Below, one piece after another: positions 6,153 through 11,158 of a stretch of 11,158 nucleotides of DNA. Source of the stretch: an uncultured bacterium. GTDB taxonomy: Bacteria; Verrucomicrobiota; Verrucomicrobiia; Opitutales; Intestinicryptomonadaceae. Both the position numbers and the translations under genes were made by a program. Location of the stretch: NCBI GenBank assembly GCA_905214995.1, contig CAJMOT010000076.1, positions 1-11,158 of the forward strand. The letters run 5' to 3'. Each line of letters opens with the position of its first letter. Within the stretch, counting starts at the first letter, position 1. The notes under the pieces are model-generated. The model was not told the origin of the DNA, did no database searches, and saw nothing but the letters and a program-made list of their open reading frames with translations.

Positions 6153-7135
6153 ACGGGAAAATGGCTTTCGCATATCTGGCTGCGGCCGCCGCGGTCTGCG
6201 CGCTCGCGTTCGGCGGATACTCCGCATGGAACTATGCCGACCCCGAATACACGTGCGTCCAGTGCCATGAAATTAAGCCGTCCCACGAAAAGTGGAAGAA
6301 TTCGGCGCACGCCGGAGTCTCTTGCGCGGAGTGCCACGGGACGGCGGTTTCCAACGGCCTGCACAGCTTGAAGGAAAAGGCGGGAATGGTTCTCTCTCAT
6401 TTCGCAAAAGACGTGTCGCATTCCGATATAAAGCTCACGGAACGCCAACGCCTCGACATAATGGAGCGCTGCGCGGCATGCCATGAGGACGAATTTTCAA
6501 AATGGCGGAAGGGGGCGCACTCCGCCACTTACGCTAGCATATTTGAGGACAAAACCCACAATTCCCAGGAAAAACCGTATTGGGACTGCCTCCGCTGCCA
6601 CGGCATGTTTTACGACGGCAATATACATTCCCTGATGTCGCTCGACGGGGAATGCGAAAGCTGGAAAATCAGGGACGAAAAGCAGAGGGGGGTTCCCGCC
6701 ATTCCCTGCATGGCGTGCCACCAAATCCACTCCGAAAAGCCGAAAATCCCGAATTTTGGAAACGGCGAGAAGTCGAAGATTCCGGCGTGCGCCGTCCCCA
6801 AGACGTCGTTTTATTCCCGCGCGGACGGGGCGCATTTCAGAACAGACCGCCTCATGTCGGTGAAGCGATATCTGGAAGGCAGGGAAATCCGCATGTCGCA
6901 GGACCCGAACGCAAAGCTTTGCTACAACTGCCACTCGCCTAACTGGAAGCGCGAAGCCGGCGCCTCCGACGACCGCACTCCCGTGGGAGCCCACGAGGGC
7001 ATGAGCTGTGCCGTCTGCCACGACCCGCACTCAAATTCCGCCGCAAACTCGTGCGCGAAGTGCCACGACTCTTCGGAAGAAAAATACAAATTCAAGCCCG
7101 GCAGGTGCCCCCAGTTTCTGCCGACGTCAAAATAG
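6149..7135 (+). CDS. Membrane-anchored octahaem c-type cytochrome, NapC/NrfH-like N-terminus
   Basis: This 328-residue protein has one N-terminal hydrophobic helix (about 5-27), probably an uncleaved anchor. Eight CXXCH haem c sites follow, at 36-40, 59-63, 108-112, 147-151, 187-191, 258-262, 287-291 and 302-306, all outside the cytoplasmic membrane. The first two, set as YTCVQCHEIKPSHEKW then GVSCAECH, resemble the start of NapC/NrfH quinol-linked tetrahaem cytochromes; the rest resembles no family I can name. A gap of about 65 residues (192-257) without haem sites may be a substrate- or partner-binding insert. Cys214 and Cys320 are outside haem motifs. GGAAGG (6135-6140) is an SD 8 nt upstream, inside the flavoprotein gene, and the ATGA overlap suggests translational coupling. 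As the operon's third gene it should be the electron acceptor of the flavoprotein, in place of the usual triheme cytochrome. Confidence 0.93.
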   Translation: MNGKMAFAYLAAAAAVCALAFGGYSAWNYADPEYTCVQCHEIKPSHEKWKNSAHAGVSCAECHGTAVSNGLHSLKEKAGMVLSHFAKDVSHSDIKLTERQRLDIMERCAACHEDEFSKWRKGAHSATYASIFEDKTHNSQEKPYWDCLRCHGMFYDGNIHSLMSLDGECESWKIRDEKQRGVPAIPCMACHQIHSEKPKIPNFGNGEKSKIPACAVPKTSFYSRADGAHFRTDRLMSVKRYLEGREIRMSQDPNAKLCYNCHSPNWKREAGASDDRTPVGAHEGMSCAVCHDPHSNSAANSCAKCHDSSEEKYKFKPGRCPQFLPTSK

Positions 7136-7215
7136 CCCGCCCGCGGCGCATCCGCGCCTCACGAATCCGCCGGGTTCCGCAGCGCGTTCAAATATTCACT
7201 TTTCGCCCGAGCCTC

Positions 7216-7234
7216 CCTCCAAAATATTTGGAGG
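7216..7234. repeat. Perfect 19-nt palindrome between the cytochrome gene and fba
   Basis: CCTCCAAA (7216-7223) and TTTGGAGG (7227-7234) flank ATA. An A-rich rather than T-rich stretch follows on the plus strand, so it does not look like an ordinary terminator of the dehydrogenase operon. It could be an operator near the fba promoter or a leader structure. No convincing fba -10/-35 pair was found. Confidence 0.5.
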
Positions 7235-7310
7235 AGCCGAAAAAAATTTTATTGTATTCCCGCCCGCCCGTGGAATAGAAAGGGGGTTCATTTTAACAAA
7301 AGCAACGAAT

Positions 7311-8303
7311 ATGGTATCCTATAAAGAACTCGGTTTGGTCAACACGCGCGAGCTTTTCAAAAAAGCTATCGACGGCAAATACGCCATCCCCGCGTTTAAC
7401 TTCAACAACATGGAGCAGATGCAGGCGATTATCCAGGCTTGCGTCGAGCAGAAGTCTCCCGTGATTTTGCAGGTCTCCAGCGGCGCGCGCAAGTACGCCA
7501 ACCAGACGCTCCTGCGCTATATGGCACAGGGCGCGTGCGAATACGCAAAGGAGCTCGGCTGCAACATTCCGATCGTGCTGCACCTCGACCACGGCGACAC
7601 CTTTGAACTCTGCAAATCGTGCGTAGACTACGGGTTTTCCTCCGTCATGATCGACGGCTCCGCGCACTCCTACGACGACAACGTAGCCCTCACCAAGAAG
7701 GTCGTCGAATACGCCCACGACCACGACGTCACGGTGGAGGGCGAACTCGGCGTTCTCGCTGGCATAGAGGACGAAGTCTCCCACGAAACCCACTCATACA
7801 CACGCCCCGAGGAAGTCGAAGACTTCGTGAGCAAGACCGGCGTTGATTCGCTCGCCATTTCCATCGGCACCTCCCACGGCGCCTACAAATTCAAGCCCGA
7901 ACAGTGCACGCGCGACGCCGACGGCAGGCTCGTTCCCCCGCCGCTGCGCTTCGACATCCTCGCGGAAATCGAAAAGCGCATTCCGGGCTTCCCAATCGTG
8001 CTGCACGGCTCGTCCTCCGTCCCGCAGCAGTATGTCGACATGATCAACAAGTACGGCGGCAAACTCGAAGCCGCGGTCGGCATTCCCGAAGAGCAGCTCC
8101 GCAAAGCCGCAGAGTCGGCGGTTTGCAAAATCAACATCGACTCCGACGGCCGCCTTGCGATGACCGCAAAAGTCCGCGAAGTATTCGCAACCAAGCCCGC
8201 CGAATTCGACCCCCGCAAGTACCTCGGCCCCGCGCGCGACGAGCTCAAAAAGCTCTACATGCACAAGGTAGTAAACGTGCTCGGATCGGCGGGCAAGGCT
8301 TGA
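7311..8303 (+). CDS. fba: Class II fructose-1,6-bisphosphate aldolase
   Basis: A cytosolic zinc enzyme of glycolysis and gluconeogenesis: fructose 1,6-bisphosphate to glyceraldehyde 3-phosphate plus dihydroxyacetone phosphate. The 330 residues match the Bacteroidetes/PVC-like form over their whole length. Key motifs: PAFNFNNMEQ (27-36), HLDHGD (91-96; Asp93 catalytic, His94 metal ligand), EGELG (143-147), SIGTSHGAYK (184-193; His189 metal ligand), VLHGSSS (230-236; His232 metal ligand) and NIDSD (275-279). The ATG at 7311 opens the conserved MVSYKELGLVNTRELF; the frame is open upstream to 7008 but only over the preceding cytochrome gene in another frame. No SD is adjacent: a purine run at 7278-7286 is about 24 nt away. 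A strong terminator follows, so it is probably a single-gene unit. Confidence 0.97.
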   Translation: MVSYKELGLVNTRELFKKAIDGKYAIPAFNFNNMEQMQAIIQACVEQKSPVILQVSSGARKYANQTLLRYMAQGACEYAKELGCNIPIVLHLDHGDTFELCKSCVDYGFSSVMIDGSAHSYDDNVALTKKVVEYAHDHDVTVEGELGVLAGIEDEVSHETHSYTRPEEVEDFVSKTGVDSLAISIGTSHGAYKFKPEQCTRDADGRLVPPPLRFDILAEIEKRIPGFPIVLHGSSSVPQQYVDMINKYGGKLEAAVGIPEEQLRKAAESAVCKINIDSDGRLAMTAKVREVFATKPAEFDPRKYLGPARDELKKLYMHKVVNVLGSAGKA

Positions 8304-8341
8304 TCCGGAGCGCGCTTCCGGCCGCGGCTGAGCCGAAAAAC

Positions 8342-8396
8342 GCCCCCTGTCCGTCCGCCAAGCTTATTGCGCGGAGCGGCGTTGGGGGCTTTTTTT
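8342..8396 (+). terminator. Rho-independent terminator after fba
   Basis: GCCCCC (8342-8347) pairs with GGGGGC (8384-8389). The interior can extend the hairpin through imperfect CCGTCCGC/GCGGAGCGG pairing, and seven T follow (8390-8396). It ends about 93 nt after the fba stop. Confidence 0.85.
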
Positions 8397-8514
8397 GCGC
8401 CGCCTGCCGCGGGCAAGAAAATCCTCCGGCAGATATCCGCGCGGAGGGGAAAACCGGCCGATAGCCCTCCCCAAAGGCTTTTATATATGGCGTCCAGTCC
8501 GGTTTCGGACGCGC

Positions 8515-8545
8515 AAAGGCCGCGCCGGAAAAGCGCGCCCTTTTT
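8515..8545 (-). terminator. Hairpin terminator directly after the LUD gene
   Basis: Arms 8533-8543 and 8515-8525 pair at 10 of 11 positions around a 7-nt loop, and the first arm begins right at the LUD stop codon. On the minus strand only three T follow; on the plus strand a run of five T (8541-8545) follows. It may therefore work in both directions and shield the gene from fba read-through. Confidence 0.5.
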
Positions 8546-9150
8546 CAGTAGCCGTAGGAACCCGATATGATTATCACGTAGCACGGCGAACAAAACGTCG
8601 GATTCGTCATGACCGTCGTGACGCAGCATATTCTTTCAGGGCTTGCGCACCTATAACACTTGTCGCCCTTTACGGCGCACGGGGTCTTGCGCCCGAGCCT
8701 CTTGGCGTTCAGTGGGGCGGCGATATTTTTGGCGCGCCATATCGCCTTTTCGAGATTATCCTCGAGCTTGTTTTCGCCGCAGACTATAAATACCGCCTTG
8801 CGGTTTGGCCCGTAGAACGTCGATGCCACGCGGTTGCCGCGCCCGTCGATGTTGACTATTTCGCCGCCCGCGCCAAGGGCGTTTGCGCTCGATATGTAGT
8901 ACTCGGCGCCGGCGGCGTTGCGCATGGCATTTTCGTCGCGATCGGGCGCGCCGTGCCAATACACCTTGTTGCCTTTTGAGAGAAGTTCGTAAAGCCCGAG
9001 CTCGGACACGGTGACGGATCCCCCGATTCCGACTGTGGCGCCCGAACCTATCGTCTCGGCGATAAAGCGTTTCGCGGCTTCGGCGCCTGTGAAATGAAAC
9101 GCCTTAAACCCCTTGGCGTTGAAATTCTTCAAAACCTGTTCTATCTGCAT
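8545..9150 (-). CDS. LUD-domain protein (lactate utilisation LutC-like, DUF162)
   Basis: A 201-residue single-domain member of the LUD family, the domain found in LutB/LutC of the L-lactate oxidation complex. Free-standing members like this one are widespread and mostly uncharacterised. GIGGSVTVSELGL (41-53) is the conserved Gly-rich part, followed by NIDGRGNRVAS and FYGPNRKAVFIVCGENK (112-128). The C-terminal tail has a Cys pattern typical of this subgroup: Cys158, 165, 168, 175 in CAVKGDKCYRCASPERIC, plus Cys176, 187 and 190. This suggests an iron-sulfur or zinc site. Start chosen at ATG 9150, where the family begins; the open frame extends to 9228, but GGAGGAG there is about 20 nt from this ATG and serves no in-frame start. 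A TGGACG-18-GATAAT promoter would place the RNA start at the ATG. No lutA or lutB lies beside it. Confidence 0.88.
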   Translation of the reverse strand: MQIEQVLKNFNAKGFKAFHFTGAEAAKRFIAETIGSGATVGIGGSVTVSELGLYELLSKGNKVYWHGAPDRDENAMRNAAGAEYYISSANALGAGGEIVNIDGRGNRVASTFYGPNRKAVFIVCGENKLEDNLEKAIWRAKNIAAPLNAKRLGRKTPCAVKGDKCYRCASPERICCVTTVMTNPTFCSPCYVIIISGSYGY

Positions 9151-9156
9151 TGGCGC

Positions 9157-9186
9157 ATTATCGCAGAAAACTCCTCCGCGCGTCCA
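9157..9186 (-). promoter_or_regulatory. Possible promoter giving a leaderless LUD mRNA
   Basis: On the minus strand TGGACG (9186-9181) and GATAAT (9162-9157) are 18 nt apart. Transcription would begin near 9150, the A of the start codon. The -10 matches consensus at five of six positions, the -35 at four. Confidence 0.35.
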
Positions 9187-9222
9187 GACTTTTCGCATCC
9201 GAACCCTCGGCGCAAAAAACTC

Positions 9223-9253
9223 TTGCAAAAAAAATACGCATCTGTTCTATATT
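9223..9253 (+). promoter_or_regulatory. Possible promoter for the Arg/Gly-rich gene
   Basis: TTGCAA (9223-9228) and TATATT (9248-9253) are 19 nt apart, slightly wide. If used, the leader of the gene at 9450 would be about 190 nt and would contain the hairpin at 9278-9301. Confidence 0.3.
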
Positions 9254-9277
9254 TTGCCCGACATTCCGTTTCGGTTG

Positions 9278-9308
9278 CCGCGCAATCGTTTTTTTGCGCG
9301 GGGTTTTT
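9278..9308 (+). promoter_or_regulatory. Leader hairpin with T tract, possible attenuator
   Basis: CCGCGCAA (9278-9285) pairs perfectly with TTGCGCGG (9294-9301) around an 8-nt T-rich loop. Two G and then five T (9304-9308) follow. It lies about 140 nt upstream of the Arg/Gly-rich gene's start. It may be a terminator or attenuator in that gene's leader; no other plus-strand gene ends nearby. Confidence 0.4.
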
Positions 9309-9449
9309 ATATTAAAAATATCAGACTCCGAACCTGAATGGCACACGAACGGGCGCTTTTGCGGCTATTTTGAAATCCGGCCCGAACGCGCTAAGCGAAC
9401 CCCGCAAGACCGCCCTCTCCAAAATAAAAAGGATCCAATAAAAAACACC

Positions 9450-10256
9450 ATGGAAGAAGAAAACAACCAGGGCGAACCCAATTACGCCCCCGCAGAAGAA
9501 ACGACCGCAACGCCCCCGGAACCCGAAGAACGGGCGCAGGAAACCGCCGAACAAAAACAACCCGAACGCCGCGTCCGCAAGAACGGCAGGAACAAGACCG
9601 GAACCCGCGCGGCGGCCCGGGAAGCCGCTTCGGAAAAGGAATCGTGCGGGGAAGTCGGAAACATATCCAGCTTCAAGGAAAAGCTCAGCGGCTCAAACGT
9701 CTCCGGCTACGGCGACGGGGAGAAGGGCGGCGGACGCCGCTTTGAAAGGGGGGAAAGGCCCCGCCGCAGGGAGCGCGCGGAAGAAAACGCGGAAACGGAG
9801 ACATCCCGAACCGAAGCCGCCGAAACCGGAGAGCCGGAGGCTTCAAAAGAATCCGCTCCGGAAGGGCCATTCTTTGAATCAAAGAAGTTCACCCCCCGCG
9901 CGGTGGAAGTTCCGCTCACCGACAGGCGCCCGAAATTTTCCAACGGCAGGCCGGCGCGCGACGACGGGGTAGTGTCGTACTCCTCAAAGCTCGACTGCCC
10001 GCCGCCGTCGCTATTTGCGCGCATAAAAAGCGCGATAGCCTCAATCTTCGGCAAGAAGCCCGATTCCGGCAAAAAGAAGTTCCGCAAGGAGCGCAGAAGC
10101 GGAGACTTCAAGGGAGGCCGCAAACACGGCGGAGACAGAAAGCCATACAATAGGGAGCGCAGGGGCGGCGGAGACTTCAAGCGCAGGCACGACTCCGACA
10201 GGCGTCAGGGCGGCAGGCGCCGCAGGGACGGCGAAAGCCGCGGCCGCGAAGCTTAA
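9450..10256 (+). CDS. Disordered Arg/Gly-rich protein of unknown function
   Basis: A 268-residue protein without a recognised domain. Residues 1-40 are acidic and Pro/Glu-rich. 41-110 mix basic and acidic clusters with GGGRRFERGERPRRR near 93-107. 111-140 are acidic again. 186-202 (PSLFARIKSAIASIFGK) is the only stretch likely to be ordered, a short amphipathic helix. 203-268 form a strongly basic Arg/Gly tail with recurring GDFK and RRxGG patterns (218-221, 241-244). Such tails, as on DEAD-box helicases and other RNP proteins, bind RNA and can drive condensation, so an RNA-binding role is the best inference. The start at ATG 9450 is chosen because the open frame back to 9150 covers the promoter and leader and has unlike composition. 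Only a distant AAAAAGG (17 nt away) resembles an SD. A strong terminator follows. Confidence 0.75.
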   Translation: MEEENNQGEPNYAPAEETTATPPEPEERAQETAEQKQPERRVRKNGRNKTGTRAAAREAASEKESCGEVGNISSFKEKLSGSNVSGYGDGEKGGGRRFERGERPRRRERAEENAETETSRTEAAETGEPEASKESAPEGPFFESKKFTPRAVEVPLTDRRPKFSNGRPARDDGVVSYSSKLDCPPPSLFARIKSAIASIFGKKPDSGKKKFRKERRSGDFKGGRKHGGDRKPYNRERRGGGDFKRRHDSDRRQGGRRRRDGESRGREA

Positions 10257-10267
10257 TCCGGATTTTC

Positions 10268-10304
10268 AAAACGCGCGGAGTTTTTCCCTCCGCGCGTTTT
10301 TTTT
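10268..10304 (+). terminator. Rho-independent terminator after the Arg/Gly-rich gene
   Basis: CGCGCGGAG (10272-10280) pairs perfectly with CTCCGCGCG (10288-10296) around a 7-nt loop, with A/T extension and eight T (10297-10304). It starts 12 nt after the stop codon. Confidence 0.93.
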
Positions 10305-10381
10305 GCGCATTTTCGGCGTGCCGGCGCGCCTTAATCCTTGCAAACGCGGAAGGGAAAGTTAGGGTTTTTCACATCGTGGGA

Positions 10382-10398
10382 AATCCGCGCGGCGGATT
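10382..10398. repeat. Short perfect inverted repeat before murA
   Basis: AATCCGC (10382-10388) and GCGGATT (10392-10398) flank GCG, 27 nt before the murA start. It may be an operator or leader hairpin. No T run follows and no convincing promoter pair was found around it. Confidence 0.4.
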
Positions 10399-10425
10399 GC
10401 GCGCGGCAGATTTTTGTTTTAGAAA

Positions 10426-11158
10426 ATGGATTCGCTTTTGATAAGGGGGGGCTCGGCGCTGTCGGGCGAAGTCAGGGTTTCGGGCGCGAAAAACGCGTGC
10501 CTGCCGATGTTCGCGGCGGCGCTGCTTACCGACGAAAAGTGCGTCCTTAAAAACGTGCCCAACCTGAGCGACGTGCGCTTTATGGCCGACATCGTAAGGT
10601 CGGTAGGCGCGGAGGCGTCCAACCCGTCGGAGGGCGTATGGGAGATATGCGCCAAAAACCTGTCGCACGTCGCGCCCTACGAGCTCGTGCGGAAAATGCG
10701 CGCGAGCATCTGCCTGCTCGGCCCGCTCTCGGCGCGCATGAAAAAGGCGGAAGTCTCGCTGCCAGGCGGCTGCGTCATAGGGGCGCGCCCCGTGGATTTG
10801 CACATAAAAGGAATGCGCGCGCTCGGCGCGAAAGTCGAAATAAAAAGGGGCTACATCTGCGTGGACGCCCGCAAGATGAGGGGAGCGCAAGTGTACCTCG
10901 GCGGGAGATTCGGCAGCACCGTCACGGGAACCGCCAACGTGCTGATGGCGGCAGTTTCGATTCCCGGAACGACGGTGATAGAAAACGCCGCGTGCGAGCC
11001 TGAAATCGCCGACCTGTGCGCCATGCTCTCCAAGATGGGGGCGGTCATCGACGGCGCGGGCAGCCCGACGCTCACTATAACCGGCGTCCCAAGATTGGGC
11101 GGGGCGACGCACTCGGTGATGCCCGACAGAATCGAGGCGGGCACGTGGATCGCCGCCG
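10426..11158 (+). CDS. murA: UDP-N-acetylglucosamine 1-carboxyvinyltransferase, 3' end missing
   Basis: MurA transfers enolpyruvate from phosphoenolpyruvate to UDP-GlcNAc, the first committed step of peptidoglycan synthesis in the cytoplasm. The visible 244 codons are about 58% of the usual 420 or so residues; the frame is open to the window edge. SGAKNA carries Lys22 and Asn23 of the active site. SLPGGCVIGARPVDLH (111-126) carries the catalytic loop with Cys116, the residue fosfomycin alkylates in the family, so a fosfomycin-sensitive type is expected. The last visible motif is PDRIEAGTWIA, matching the conserved PDRIExGT. ATG at 10426 is the first start in frame with the conserved N-terminus. 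No SD precedes it (TTTTAGAAA). It is separated from the preceding gene by a terminator. Confidence 0.97.
   Translation, partial: MDSLLIRGGSALSGEVRVSGAKNACLPMFAAALLTDEKCVLKNVPNLSDVRFMADIVRSVGAEASNPSEGVWEICAKNLSHVAPYELVRKMRASICLLGPLSARMKKAEVSLPGGCVIGARPVDLHIKGMRALGAKVEIKRGYICVDARKMRGAQVYLGGRFGSTVTGTANVLMAAVSIPGTTVIENAACEPEIADLCAMLSKMGAVIDGAGSPTLTITGVPRLGGATHSVMPDRIEAGTWIAA

Noticed and set aside
7008..7310. Upstream extension of the aldolase frame
   Set aside because: It overlaps the end of the cytochrome gene in another frame; the conserved aldolase N-terminus begins at 7311.
7311..8303. HGSSS instead of HGSSG in the aldolase
   Set aside because: As far as I recall this is normal for the Bacteroidetes-type class II aldolases that this protein resembles, so it is not an anomaly.
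9151..9228. 26-residue N-terminal extension of the LUD protein
   Set aside because: The family normally begins at MQIEQ-like sequence; the extension covers the likely promoter.
9150..9449. Upstream extension of the Arg/Gly-rich protein
   Set aside because: The extra 100 residues differ in composition and cover a promoter and a hairpin; ATG 9450 starts the homogeneous part.

Overview
The window is about 11.2 kb of fairly GC-rich bacterial DNA with compact genes, strong hairpin/T-run terminators, a tRNA gene without an encoded CCA end, and many start codons without a Shine-Dalgarno (SD) sequence. The aldolase is of the Bacteroidetes/PVC-like class II type. I lean towards a Verrucomicrobiota (Opitutales-like) bacterium, but this is an inference without a database search. 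I see no transposase, integrase, CRISPR array or phage gene.

Layout. 1-1425 (minus): 3'-truncated purH, with a terminator-like hairpin just upstream of its start. 1542-1749: promoter, tRNA-Glu(CUC) and terminator; the tRNA has an unusual C33. 2058-2318: a short gene missed by length-limited ORF calling, for a 51-residue exported or anchored His/Gly-rich protein, with a near-perfect SD and its own terminator. 2606-3571 (minus): a ureohydrolase (arginase/agmatinase fold) with one metal-ligand His replaced by Cys. 3924-7135 (plus): a promoter and a three-gene operon for an exported GMC-type sugar/alcohol dehydrogenase: Tat-signal small subunit, FAD subunit with a CCx5C iron-sulfur motif, and a membrane-anchored cytochrome with eight CXXCH haem sites. 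7311-8396: fba and its terminator. 8515-9150 (minus): a LUD-domain protein. 9450-10304: a disordered, Arg/Gly-rich protein of unknown function and its terminator. 10426-11158: 5' part of murA, running off the window.

The genes are mostly independent housekeeping units (purines, glycolysis, peptidoglycan, tRNA). The exception is the dehydrogenase operon, with a 3-nt gap and then a 4-nt ATGA overlap. It resembles the three-subunit FAD-dependent glucose, gluconate and fructose dehydrogenases: the small subunit carries the Tat signal, the FAD subunit has no signal and probably rides along, and electrons pass FAD to iron-sulfur cluster to haem. The usual triheme cytochrome subunit is replaced here by an octahaem protein whose N-terminus looks like NapC/NrfH. 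This is the most promising candidate for something under-described in the window.
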